Assembly: GCA_036495525.1 (NCBI GenBank)
Contig: DASXMR010000139.1
Location: forward strand, 35,831-99,830
Source: DASXMR01 sp036495525
GTDB taxonomy: Bacteria > Actinomycetota > Actinomycetes > Streptosporangiales > Streptosporangiaceae
Reading direction: 5' to 3'
Length of the DNA: 64,000 nucleotides
Position 1 is the stretch's first letter. Every line of letters begins with the position of its first letter. Made by a program: the position numbers and the translations under genes. Positions 1 to 7,639 of the stretch are shown here, piece by piece. The notes beneath the pieces were generated by a model that searched no databases, was not told where the DNA came from, and saw only the letters and a list, made by a program, of their open reading frames with translations.

Positions 1-966
1 GGCGTTGTCGATGAGAACCCCGGCGAGCCGGTCGATCCAGCCGGGCGGCGCGCTGATGCTGGCCGGGCCGGGCCCGGCCTCGCAGCTGATGGTCAGCTGC
101 CGTGCGCTGGCCACCGGGCTGAACCGGTCAGCGCACTCGGCGGCGATGGTGGCCAGGTCGAGCGGCTCGCTGCGCGGCGCCGGCGGACGGGAGTCGAACC
201 TGGCCAGCCACAGCAGGTCCTCGACGATGCCGCGCAGCCGCTTGCTCTCGCCGTCGATCCGGCGCAGCGCACCCTGGTACTCGGCTGGCTTGCGCTGGCC
301 GCTGAGCGCGATGTCGGTCTCGGCGCTGATCACGCTCAGCGGGGTACGCAGCTCGTGCGAGGCGTCGGCGGTGAACTCAAGCTGGCGCCGCCGCGACTGC
401 TCGACCGGCGAAAGCGCCTTCAGCCCGATGATCAGCGACCCGGCGAACACGGCCAGCAGCAGCACGGGGGCGGCCAGCGCCTCGCCGTCGAACAGCGTGC
501 TCTCGGTGTGGTCCTGGACCGCCAGGTTCTCCCCGGCGACCACCAGGGTGCCGCCGCGGTGCGCCGCGAGCAGCCGGTAGGTGGCCGGCCCGAGGTGCGC
601 GCTCACCGGCCTGCCGCTGGCCAGCTGCAGGCCGGGCGGCAGCGTGGGCGCCCGCTGCTGCCGCAACTGAGTACCGGCGGGCGACACCGCCCACAGCAGC
701 ACCGGGGCACCGGATTCCGGGTCGTCGTCCGCGACCGCGTAACGCCGCGCCGCGGTCGTGGTGCCGACGTCGGCGAGGCGCTGGCCAAGCCGTGCGTCGA
801 CCTCAGCTACCAGCCGCCTGGCCACCATCGTGTCAAGCACGGCGATGCTCGCGCCGTAGACGGCCGCGATGATCAGCGCGGTCGCGGCAGCGACACGGCT
901 GGCTGAGATCATCTGCGGTGAAAGGCGGCGGGGCAGCCAGGGGCGCGGCCGGCCGGGCAGCCTCAT
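1..966 (-). CDS. Sensor histidine kinase, C-terminus cut by window edge
   Basis: Membrane sensor kinase of a two-component pair. The first 322 residues are visible. There is a basic N-terminus, a first membrane segment at about residues 24-45, an extracytoplasmic stretch, a second membrane segment at about 167-184, and then directly the HisKA domain with the H-box FTADASHELRTPLS (phospho-acceptor His205). I see no obvious HAMP linker. The last visible residues are the start of the N-box (LIDNA), so the rest of the ATPase domain lies left of base 1. The ATG start overlaps the stop of the upstream response-regulator gene by 4 bp (ATGA), which implies co-translation and makes that regulator its partner. 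The stimulus is unknown. The position behind polyprenyl-phosphate arabinose genes suggests a cell-envelope signal, but that is inference. Confidence 0.9.
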   Translation of the reverse strand, partial: MRLPGRPRPWLPRRLSPQMISASRVAAATALIIAAVYGASIAVLDTMVARRLVAEVDARLGQRLADVGTTTAARRYAVADDDPESGAPVLLWAVSPAGTQLRQQRAPTLPPGLQLASGRPVSAHLGPATYRLLAAHRGGTLVVAGENLAVQDHTESTLFDGEALAAPVLLLAVFAGSLIIGLKALSPVEQSRRRQLEFTADASHELRTPLSVISAETDIALSGQRKPAEYQGALRRIDGESKRLRGIVEDLLWLARFDSRPPAPRSEPLDLATIAAECADRFSPVASARQLTISCEAGPGPASISAPPGWIDRLAGVLIDNA

Positions 967-1631
967 GACGGCACGATCCGGTAGCCGACGCTGCGGACGG
1001 TCTGGATGCAGACGCTGGCCCCGGCCAGCTTCGACCGCAGCCGGGCCAGGTGCACGTCGATGGTGTTGGAGCCGAGCGCGTCGGCCTCGTTCTCCCAGAC
1101 CTGCATCGCGATCGACCGCCGGTCCACCACGGCCGGCGAGCGGCGCATCAGCGCTTCCAGGATGGCCAGCTCGGTAGCGGTCAGTGCGGGCGTCTCGGCG
1201 CCGACCGTGACCTGCCGCGTCGCCGGGTCGAAGACCACGTCCCCGACGGTGAGCTGCGGGTGCTGCAGCGCACGCGGCCGCCGCTGCAGCGCCCTGATCC
1301 TGGCGATCAGCTCGCTGAAGTCGAACGGCTTGACCAGGTAGTCGTCGGCGCCGGCGTCGAGGCCGGCCACCCTGTCGGCCGGGGTGTCCCGCGCGGTGAG
1401 CATGAGCACTGGAGTCGCGGCGCGCTCCCGGCGCAGCTGCTGCAGCACGTCCAGGCCGGACAGTCCTGGCATCCGCCAGTCGAGCACCACGACCTCGTAG
1501 CTGTAGATCCGCAGGAAGCTCATCGCCCGGCGGCCGTCAGGCACCGCGTCGACCGCGTAGCCGCTTTCCCGCAGGCCCCTGGCGAGCACCTCGCGCATGC
1601 CAGGGTCGTCTTCGGCGACCAGGATTCGCAC
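963..1631 (-). CDS. OmpR/PhoB-family response regulator
   Basis: DNA-binding response regulator of 222 residues, the normal family size. The receiver domain (about 1-118) has the acidic pair EDD near residue 8, phospho-acceptor Asp51 in VVVLDWRMPG, and the conserved Lys101 in LVKPF. The C-terminal winged helix (about 125-222) ends in the usual VRSVGYRI block. The GTG start at 1631 was chosen because AAAGGAGG lies 4 nt upstream and because the receiver fold begins exactly there (VRILVAEDDP). It follows the DprE2-like gene by 31 bp and overlaps the kinase gene by 4 bp, so it is probably part of one minus-strand operon. Its targets cannot be read from this sequence. Confidence 0.93.
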   Translation of the reverse strand: MRILVAEDDPGMREVLARGLRESGYAVDAVPDGRRAMSFLRIYSYEVVVLDWRMPGLSGLDVLQQLRRERAATPVLMLTARDTPADRVAGLDAGADDYLVKPFDFSELIARIRALQRRPRALQHPQLTVGDVVFDPATRQVTVGAETPALTATELAILEALMRRSPAVVDRRSIAMQVWENEADALGSNTIDVHLARLRSKLAGASVCIQTVRSVGYRIVPS

Positions 1632-1662
1632 CGGGCCTCCTTTCGGGGGCGGCCTGCCCGGC

Positions 1663-2415
1663 TCAGCGGCGCAGCCGCCGCCAGAGCGGACGCGGGACGA
1701 GCCGCAGTGCGACCGCGAGGACCCCCAGCTGGCGCGGCACCCAGACCAGGCTGGCATCCTGCCGCAGCGCTGCGGCGACCGCGGCCCCTACCTCGGCCGG
1801 CGTGCTGGACAGCGGCGCCGGCGGCAGCCCGGCGGTCATCCGGCCGGTCACGAAGCCCGGCCTGACCAGCAGCACCCGCACGCCAGTGCCGTGCAGCGCG
1901 TCGGCCAGCCCGCGGGCGAACGCGTCCAGCCCTGCCTTGGCCGCGCCGTACACGTAGTTCGCCTTGCGCGGCCGGATGGCCGCGACCGAGGACAGCACCA
2001 CGATCGTGCCGTGACCCTGCTGCCGCATCCGTGCCGCGGCGGCCAGCAGCGTGCTGACGTGCCCGGTGAAATTCGCCTCGATCAGCTGGCCGGCCAGCAG
2101 CGGCTCCCGGTCAAGCCTGTCCTGGCCGGTGAGCACGCCAGCGGCGCTGATCACCAGGTCCACCACCCCGTCGGCGAAAACGCCGTCGATCATGGCCTGG
2201 TGCGTGTCAAGCGCGATGGCGTCGAACGGCAGGGTGGCGGCGGCGCAGGGCAGCTCCTTGGCGGCGGCCAGCAGGGTTTCCTCATGCCGGCCGGCGAGCA
2301 GCACCTCGGCGTCTGGCGGCAGGCTCAGCGCACCGAGGATGGCCAGCGCGATCTCGCTGCCGCCGCCGAGCACCAGGGTCCGCCGCGGTGCGCGGACGGC
2401 TGGCCGGCCGGCCAT
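1663..2415 (-). CDS. SDR-family oxidoreductase, DprE2-like (decaprenylphosphoryl-2-keto-ribose reductase)
   Basis: Short-chain dehydrogenase of 250 residues, close to the usual DprE2 length of about 254. The cofactor site GGGSEIA lies at residues 17-23, the structural SAAG motif at 90-93, catalytic Ser142/143 in VVLSS, and catalytic Tyr156-x3-Lys160 in YGAAK. DprE2 reduces the 2-keto intermediate to decaprenyl-phosphoryl-arabinose (DPA), the arabinose donor for cell-wall arabinan. The assignment rests on overall resemblance and on the adjacent UbiA-type gene, whose stop codon directly abuts this ATG (TAGATG). The oxidase partner DprE1 is not in the visible operon. Another SDR role remains possible. 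Confidence 0.75.
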   Translation of the reverse strand: MAGRPAVRAPRRTLVLGGGSEIALAILGALSLPPDAEVLLAGRHEETLLAAAKELPCAAATLPFDAIALDTHQAMIDGVFADGVVDLVISAAGVLTGQDRLDREPLLAGQLIEANFTGHVSTLLAAAARMRQQGHGTIVVLSSVAAIRPRKANYVYGAAKAGLDAFARGLADALHGTGVRVLLVRPGFVTGRMTAGLPPAPLSSTPAEVGAAVAAALRQDASLVWVPRQLGVLAVALRLVPRPLWRRLRR

Positions 2416-3342
2416 CTACAACCCCGCCACGAACAGCACCAGCCAGCACAGCTCGGCGGCCAGCATGACCGGGTCGCGGCTGATCAGGTCCTCGACCGGC
2501 TTGCTGGTCACGCGCGCGTTCAGCCGGTCGAACCTGGCCAGCGCGACCGCCAGCGGTACCGCGCTGAGCAGGTGCCAGGCCCGCATCTGAGCACTGCGCT
2601 CGCCGAGCGCCCAGAACAGGTAGGCCATGACCATGACGATAGCCATGACCCGCTCGGCCAGCCGCAGCCCGGCTGGGGTGTACCAGCGCATGGCCGGCCG
2701 GTGCGCGGTGCCGCGGGTGCCGAGCACGGTCAGCTCGCTGAACCGCTTGGCCGTCGCGACCATCAGCGCGCCGAGGCTGCAGACCAGCAGGAACCAGCCG
2801 GACGGCGGCACGTGCGTGGCGAAAGCGCCGCCCAGCGCGCGCAGCACGAAGCCGGAGGCGACCAGCACCAGCTCCACGACTGGCACGTGCTTGAGCACGA
2901 GCGAGTAGAGGATCGAGAAGGCCAGGTAGGCGCCGATGACCACGACCAGGCCCGGCTCGCGGATGGCCAGGCCGGCTGCCTCAGCCGCGGCGGCGCAGGC
3001 GATCGCCAGCGCGATCGCCGACCCGGCCGGCAGCCGTCCTGAGGCAACCGGACGGTGCCGCTTGTACGGATGCCGCCGGTCCCGCTCGGCGTCGACCACG
3101 TCGTTGACGAAGTAGACCGCGCTTGAAGCGGCGACGAACGCGGCGAACGCGACCAGCCCGTAGCCGAGCCCGTCGTGCCGTCCCAGCGACGCCCCCGCCA
3201 GCGGAGCGGCGAAGACCAGCAGGTTCTTCGGCCACTGCCGCGGCCGGGCCGTCTGCACGGCGGCGGCCAGCCGGTCAGCCGGGCGGACCGGCACCCTCGG
3301 CCGGGTAGCCGGCACCCGGACCGCCGGTATCGGGCCCGTCAT
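2416..3342 (-). CDS. UbiA-family decaprenyl-phosphate phosphoribosyltransferase
   Basis: Polytopic membrane prenyltransferase of 308 residues. The N-terminal RPRQWPKN block (33-40) and the aspartate-rich NDVVDAERD motif (80-88), followed by HPYKRHRP, are characteristic of the UbiA branch that makes 5-phosphoribosyl-1-phosphoryl-decaprenol from decaprenyl phosphate and PRPP (Rv3806c type). About eight to nine hydrophobic helices follow. The gene overlaps the upstream phosphodiester-glycosidase gene by 4 bp (ATGA) and abuts the DprE2-like gene downstream, so three envelope-sugar genes are probably translated together. The nearest alternative is another polyprenyl transferase of the same superfamily, but the short spacing to DprE2 supports the DPA pathway. 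Confidence 0.85.
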   Translation of the reverse strand: MTGPIPAVRVPATRPRVPVRPADRLAAAVQTARPRQWPKNLLVFAAPLAGASLGRHDGLGYGLVAFAAFVAASSAVYFVNDVVDAERDRRHPYKRHRPVASGRLPAGSAIALAIACAAAAEAAGLAIREPGLVVVIGAYLAFSILYSLVLKHVPVVELVLVASGFVLRALGGAFATHVPPSGWFLLVCSLGALMVATAKRFSELTVLGTRGTAHRPAMRWYTPAGLRLAERVMAIVMVMAYLFWALGERSAQMRAWHLLSAVPLAVALARFDRLNARVTSKPVEDLISRDPVMLAAELCWLVLFVAGL

Positions 3343-4841
3343 CGGGAGAACACCGCGGTGAAGTCGCGGTTGGCGAGCGAGTAGTACCGGGTGGGCGGCT
3401 CCAGCTGGGTGGGCAGCAGGTTCTTCGGCGTCGGGTTAGCCGGGTGCCCGCCGGGCCGGTAGTACATGAACGACATCCAGTCCGGGTTGATGTCGAGCTG
3501 CATGGCCGACACCGCCCCTGCCCGCTTGAGCAGGTCGGCCAGGCTCCGCACGTCAAGCGCCGGGCCGTAGACGAAGATGATCCGGCCGTCGCTGGTGATC
3601 CCGACGCCCGAGCGCCACACGTAGTAGCCGCCGCCCAGGGTGGCGCCCCAGCTGGTCAGGACGTTCTGGTCGACGGTCGCCGGCACCTTGCCGTTCTGCA
3701 CGATCAGCCGCAGGTTCTGCCGCACGCCGACGACGCCCGGCGTCTTGCGCACGGTCCTGCCCCAGATGCCGATCTTCAGCTGGCCGTTTCGGTAGAAGAC
3801 CATGCTGGCGGCGCCCTGCGTCAGCCGTCCCCTGGTGACGCCGTTCAGGTAGAAGCCGCCCCCGGACGAGGCGATCTTGAAGCCGTTGTTGAACGTGGCC
3901 ATCAGCCCGGTGCGGCTGCCCGGCGGGACGTCGGCCGGGACGCGCCAGCGGCCAGGACCAGGGTCCTCGACGCCAGGGCGCAGCTGGAAGCGCAGCACCT
4001 GCTGGTTCATCGACACGATGCCGGCCACGTAGGAGGTGTGCACCTTGTCGGGCCGCAGGAACGTGCTGAGCACCGCTGGCTCGCCGTGCACGGTGCCGTC
4101 GACCCGCCAGATCCCCTCGCCAGGCAGCGGCTTGCCGGCCGGGGACGGCACCCTGGGCGGGATGAACTGGCTGGCCGGCGGCTGGCCGGCAGTCCGGTGG
4201 CTGCCGTGGCCGCGGCCCGCTGCCCGGACGCCGGCAGCATGCTGCGCCTGCACCATGCCCGGCCCGGTCAGCGCGAAGGCCGGGGCGCCGCCGACTTTGG
4301 GCGGATGGTAGGTGATCCATTCCCCGAGCGTCACCAGCGGCCCGAGGTAGTGGTCGCGTGCCCATTCGGCGATCCGCTGGGAGAAGGTGCCGCCGCCCGG
4401 CTCGGTCAGCGCGTGCCCGACCGACCAGCCGACCACCAGGACCGATGCGGTGAGGGCGGCGGCAAGGATGTAGCGCACCGGCCGGGGCAGGAGCAGCACG
4501 GCGCGCCGCACAAGCCGGCGCCGCCGGAACACCCGGCTGAGTGCCCGCCGCGCCCCGCCTGGCGGACGGGCGTGGCCCGGTGCGTGGCGCGCGTCGGCGG
4601 AAGCCGCCGCGGCTTCCTGATCGTGGCCGGCGGGCAACGGGCCGGCCGGCCCTGCCCCGCCGCCGGGGCCGGCCGCGCGGGAGGCGGGCGCACCGGAGAT
4701 CTCCGGCCCGCAGGCTTCGCCGCCGGAGAACTCGCTGTCCGCTTCGGTCGCGTCGGGTACCGGGCCGGCCTGGTCTGGCTGGCGGCCCCTCCGCTGCCTG
4801 GCTATCTGTTCACGGTCTGCGGATGCCGACCGGTTGGCCAC
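3339..4841 (-). CDS. Membrane-anchored phosphodiester glycosidase (NAGPA/DUF2233-type) protein
   Basis: A 500-residue protein. A disordered Gly/Ala/Pro-rich cytoplasmic head (1-100) and an Arg-rich patch are followed by one membrane helix at about 123-145 and an extracytoplasmic domain. From about residue 245 that domain resembles the NAGPA (phosphodiester glycosidase) family: ATFNNGFKI, GGGFYLNGV, the LRLIVQNGK block, and a C-terminal DINPDWMSFMYY segment. The family cleaves sugar-phosphodiester linkages in other systems, but the substrate here is unknown. The GTG at 4841 was chosen because AGGAGG sits 6 nt upstream; an ATG 15 bp further up overlaps that ribosome site. It is the first gene of the operon leading into UbiA, DprE2 and the two-component pair, which suggests a role in envelope glycan processing. 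Confidence 0.8.
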   Translation of the reverse strand: MANRSASADREQIARQRRGRQPDQAGPVPDATEADSEFSGGEACGPEISGAPASRAAGPGGGAGPAGPLPAGHDQEAAAASADARHAPGHARPPGGARRALSRVFRRRRLVRRAVLLLPRPVRYILAAALTASVLVVGWSVGHALTEPGGGTFSQRIAEWARDHYLGPLVTLGEWITYHPPKVGGAPAFALTGPGMVQAQHAAGVRAAGRGHGSHRTAGQPPASQFIPPRVPSPAGKPLPGEGIWRVDGTVHGEPAVLSTFLRPDKVHTSYVAGIVSMNQQVLRFQLRPGVEDPGPGRWRVPADVPPGSRTGLMATFNNGFKIASSGGGFYLNGVTRGRLTQGAASMVFYRNGQLKIGIWGRTVRKTPGVVGVRQNLRLIVQNGKVPATVDQNVLTSWGATLGGGYYVWRSGVGITSDGRIIFVYGPALDVRSLADLLKRAGAVSAMQLDINPDWMSFMYYRPGGHPANPTPKNLLPTQLEPPTRYYSLANRDFTAVFSR

Positions 4842-5243
4842 GCATTCCCTCCTCATCAGGACTGCCGGAAAAGTCCGGCGCAGTCAATATGCGCGTTCGG
4901 CCTGCTGGCGCGGGGCCGGCGAGGGCGGGCGAGCACGACAGAGGCCGCAGCACCGGTATTCCGGCAGGCAGTGGCCCCGCGTGGATAGGTGTACCCGCGG
5001 AACATGAAGACTTCATGACGCGCCTGGGATATCTCTGCCCGACCTTATTTCGCAGCGGGGGCCGCAAATGCCCGGAAGCCCAGTTATTACCGTGCGCGCA
5101 CCGTGATTACCGCCATGCTGATTAACAAAATGTCAAAGTCCGCCGGTGCGCGCTGCTCGCCTGCCACGGTCCCGCCGCAGCAGGGCTCCCGCGCCGCTGC
5201 GGTAGCCGCAGCGCGGTTCCCGTGCTTGCCGTGCGGCCGGGAT
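4842..5243. other. 402-bp intergenic region upstream of the envelope operon
   Basis: No convincing gene on either strand. It lies between the end of fbiB and the start of the phosphodiester-glycosidase gene, both on the minus strand, so it should hold the promoter of that operon. It contains a hairpin at 4861-4884, an AT-richer patch around 5083-5142 (including TTAACAAAATGTCAAA) and a 10-bp perfect palindrome GTGCGCGCAC within that patch. Local base composition is clearly lower in GC than in the flanking genes. I could not assign a confident -35/-10 pair. Confidence 0.5.
4861..4884 (-). promoter_or_regulatory. Leader hairpin directly before the ribosome site of the envelope operon
   Basis: On the plus strand ACTGCCGGA pairs with TCCGG..CAGT around an AAAG loop; two bases bulge in the lower stem. 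In the minus-strand transcript this hairpin ends about 10 nt before the AGGAGG site of the phosphodiester-glycosidase gene. It could protect the 5' end or modulate translation. It is not followed by a T-run, so a terminator reading is weak. Confidence 0.35.
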
Positions 5244-6527
5244 TCAGCGCTCGACGAGGAAGCGCGCCGGGTCGCGGTCCGGTCTGGCTGGCGGCTGCGC
5301 GGCCGGGTGACCCACGCCGACCGCGCCCATCGGCTCCCAGCCGGCCGGCAGGTCAAGTGCCACGGCGGTGACCTCACGGCAGAACAGCGTGCTGGACACC
5401 CAGCACGAGCCAAGCCCTTCAACCGCGAGCGCGACCAGCAGGTTCTGCACCGCGGCGCCCATCGAGACGACGAACATGGTGCGCTCGGCCGAACTCCGCC
5501 GCTGGTCCGGGTACGGATGCGCGGCGTCAGCGGCGAGGCACGGCACGATGATCAGCGGCGCGCGGCGCAGCGGCTCGCCGCGGCGCACTCGGCGCGCGAT
5601 CTGCTGCTCGGTGAAGCCGTCGCCGCTCAGGTCAGCGGTCCAGGCCGCGAGCATGTCGTCCAGCAGCGCGATGCGAGCCGCCGCCGTCTGCAGCAGCACG
5701 AAGCGCCATGGCTCGCTGTGGTGCGGCGCGGGGGCGGTGACGGCGGCCGCCACCGCGCGGCGGACCGCGGCCGGGTCGACCGGCTCACCGGTGAACTCCC
5801 TGACCGTGCGCCGCTCCTGCAGCACCTGGTCAGATCCCAGCCGGAACATGTCCTCGGCGGCCGGCCTGACCAGCGCGGCGGCCCCCGGCCCGTCCTCGGC
5901 AGTCACCAGCTCGGCCAGGCCGCGCACCACGGCGACGGGGAGCTGCGCGGTCTTCCCCTTGACCAGGTCGCCGGCCGCCGCGATCTCGTCGGCCACCGCC
6001 GCTACCGTCACCTCAAGCGGCCGGCCAAAGGTGTCGCTCTGGCCTCGGTGATCGCGCAGCGGGCTCAGACCGGCCGCGCCGATGGCAGTGTCGGTCTGCC
6101 CGTTGCGCCACGGCCGGCCCATCGTGTCGGTGATCAGCACGCCGATCCGGGGGCCGCCAAGCCGGTCGGCGATCGCCTTGCGCAGCCGCCTGGCTGAGTC
6201 GTCCGGATCCTCGGGCAGCAGCACGACGGTGCCCGGCGCGGTGTTGGAGCTGTCGACTCCGGCGGCTGCCAGTACCAGCCCGTGCCGGGTGGTGACGATC
6301 CTGGTCGGGCCGCGCCGCGCCACCAGCCGGACCGCCTCGGCGTCGATCGCCTCCTCGCGGTCGGCGCTGATCACCCGCCCCTCGGCCTTACTGACGATCT
6401 TGGAAGTGACCACCAGGATGTCGCCGTCGCGCAGGCCAGGCTCGGCCGCGCAGATCAGCGCGGCCAGGTCGTCCCCGGCGGAGATCTCCGGCAGCCCGGC
6501 CACCCCGGTGACGGTGAGGCCGCTCAT
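5244..6527 (-). CDS. fbiB: Coenzyme F420:L-glutamate ligase with C-terminal nitroreductase domain (FbiB)
   Basis: Two-domain F420 biosynthesis enzyme of 427 residues. Residues 1 to about 240 form the CofE-type ligase that adds glutamates to F420-0 (early GDDLA and VTSKIVSKAEGR blocks, and a later LITDTMGRPWRNG). Residues from about 245 form an FMN-dependent nitroreductase fold (RRTVREF, then APAPHHSEPWRF). In actinobacteria this second domain reduces dehydro-F420-0. The length and fusion match actinobacterial FbiB rather than archaeal CofE. The ATG overlaps the fbiA stop by 4 bp, with GAGGTGA just upstream inside fbiA, so the pair is translationally coupled. Confidence 0.95.
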   Translation of the reverse strand: MSGLTVTGVAGLPEISAGDDLAALICAAEPGLRDGDILVVTSKIVSKAEGRVISADREEAIDAEAVRLVARRGPTRIVTTRHGLVLAAAGVDSSNTAPGTVVLLPEDPDDSARRLRKAIADRLGGPRIGVLITDTMGRPWRNGQTDTAIGAAGLSPLRDHRGQSDTFGRPLEVTVAAVADEIAAAGDLVKGKTAQLPVAVVRGLAELVTAEDGPGAAALVRPAAEDMFRLGSDQVLQERRTVREFTGEPVDPAAVRRAVAAAVTAPAPHHSEPWRFVLLQTAAARIALLDDMLAAWTADLSGDGFTEQQIARRVRRGEPLRRAPLIIVPCLAADAAHPYPDQRRSSAERTMFVVSMGAAVQNLLVALAVEGLGSCWVSSTLFCREVTAVALDLPAGWEPMGAVGVGHPAAQPPARPDRDPARFLVER

Positions 6528-7474
6528 CGGGTCACCTCGCCGGCCAGGCTCAGCGCTGCGGTCGCGAGCTCAGCCGAGGCCGCCAGGTCGGTCATGTACA
6601 GCGGCACGGCACGCACCGCGATCCCGGCGAGTTCCGGCGCGTCGACCGCGTCCTTGTCCTGCTCGTCGACCAGCCAGCCGTCCAGCAGCCGCGGCCCGTA
6701 GTGCGCGGCGACGGCCGCGGCCGTGGTCGGCACGCCGATAGCGGCCAGGCAGGCGTCGGCCATGCCGCGCACCGGCGCCCCGCCGATGATCGGCGAGACG
6801 CCGACTACCGGCTTGGCGCTGACCGCCGCGGCGATGCCGGGGACGGCCAGGATGACGCCGATGCTGACCACCGGGTTGGATGGCGGCAGCAGGATCAGGT
6901 CAGCTTCCTCGATGGCCGCCAGCACGCCGGGAGCCGGGCGGGCGCGCTCGGCCCCGGCAGCGGTAATCCGGCGGGCTGGCACCTGCGCGCGCAGCGCCAC
7001 CCACCATTCCTGGAAGTGCACCGTCCTGGTGCTGCCCGCCTCGTCGATCAGCACGTGCGTCTCGACCTTGTCATCGGTCATCGGCAGCAGCCGCACGCCT
7101 GGCTGCCATCGCTCGCACAGCCGCGCGGTCACCGCCGACAGCGGCTGGCCGGCGGCGAGCATCTCAGTACGCACGATGTGCGTGGCCAGGTCCCGGTCGC
7201 CGAGGCCGAACCAGCCGGGACCGGCGCCGTAGGCCGTCAGCTCCTGCAGCACGGTGAAGCTCTCGCCGGCCCGTCCCCAGCCCTGCTGCTCACTGATCCC
7301 GCCGCCGAGCGTGTACATGACGGTGTCCAGGTCCGGGCTTATGTGCAGGCCGAACAGGGTGATGTCGTCGCCGGTATTGCCGATGACGGTGACCTCGGCG
7401 TCCGGCGCGGCGGCCAGCAGGCCACGCAGGAACCGGGCGCCGCCGACGCCGCCGGCCAGCACGGTGATGCGCAT
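6524..7474 (-). CDS. fbiA: 2-phospho-L-lactate/phosphoenolpyruvate transferase (FbiA/CofD)
   Basis: Makes F420-0 or its dehydro form by transferring a phospholactyl or phosphoenolpyruvyl group from an activated guanylyl precursor onto the deazaflavin Fo. 316 residues. It opens with MRITVLAGGVGGARFLRGL and has the family blocks GNTGDDI, DLDTVMYTLGG, GWFGLGDRDLATHI, a segment with the acidic MTDDKVETHV, and PPSNPVVSIG near residue 190. The ATG at 7474 was chosen because the fold begins there; an in-frame upstream ATG would add 18 non-conserved residues. It is the first gene of the fbiA-fbiB pair. WhiB next to fbiAB is also the mycobacterial arrangement, although here an ArsR-MFS pair is inserted between them. 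Confidence 0.95.
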   Translation of the reverse strand: MRITVLAGGVGGARFLRGLLAAAPDAEVTVIGNTGDDITLFGLHISPDLDTVMYTLGGGISEQQGWGRAGESFTVLQELTAYGAGPGWFGLGDRDLATHIVRTEMLAAGQPLSAVTARLCERWQPGVRLLPMTDDKVETHVLIDEAGSTRTVHFQEWWVALRAQVPARRITAAGAERARPAPGVLAAIEEADLILLPPSNPVVSIGVILAVPGIAAAVSAKPVVGVSPIIGGAPVRGMADACLAAIGVPTTAAAVAAHYGPRLLDGWLVDEQDKDAVDAPELAGIAVRAVPLYMTDLAASAELATAALSLAGEVTR

Positions 7475-7582
7475 GCTCGCCAGTCTTCCAGGCTCGACGC
7501 AGCCGGACCGACCCGCCGTCGCCGCCATCCGGGGGCACCGCGCTGCGCCGCGACACGGTCACCGGCTGGCCGCGGATCGCAG

Positions 7583-7618
7583 AGCATTCTTTGCAAAAAT
7601 TACTTTGCAAAGAATGCT
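7583..7618. promoter_or_regulatory. 36-bp perfect inverted repeat, probable ArsR-regulator operator
   Basis: The arms are AGCATTCTTTGCAAA (7583-7597) and TTTGCAAAGAATGCT (7604-7618), perfectly complementary over 15 bp with a 6-nt spacer AATTAC. Each arm itself carries the palindromic 8-mer TTTGCAAA, and the two copies are spaced 14 bp apart. It is an AT-rich island between the divergent fbiA and ArsR-family genes and ends 21 bp before the ArsR ATG. Such symmetry and position are typical of autoregulated operators. Which gene or genes it controls is inferred. Confidence 0.8.
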
Positions 7619-7639
7619 TTGTGGTCTACCGTCAGAACC

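Noticed and set aside
1597..3042. 481-codon plus-strand open frame opposite the DprE2-like and UbiA genes
   Set aside because: Antisense shadow of two recognisable genes; composition and lack of motifs argue against coding.
3444..4988. Long open frame on the plus strand opposite the phosphodiester-glycosidase gene
   Set aside because: Arises from GC-rich third positions of the minus-strand gene; its protein is low-complexity Arg/Gly/Pro/His without family resemblance.
6701..7639. Open frame continuing upstream of the ArsR-type regulator
   Set aside because: It is antisense to fbiA and passes through the operator; the regulator's own ATG at 7640 begins the conserved fold.
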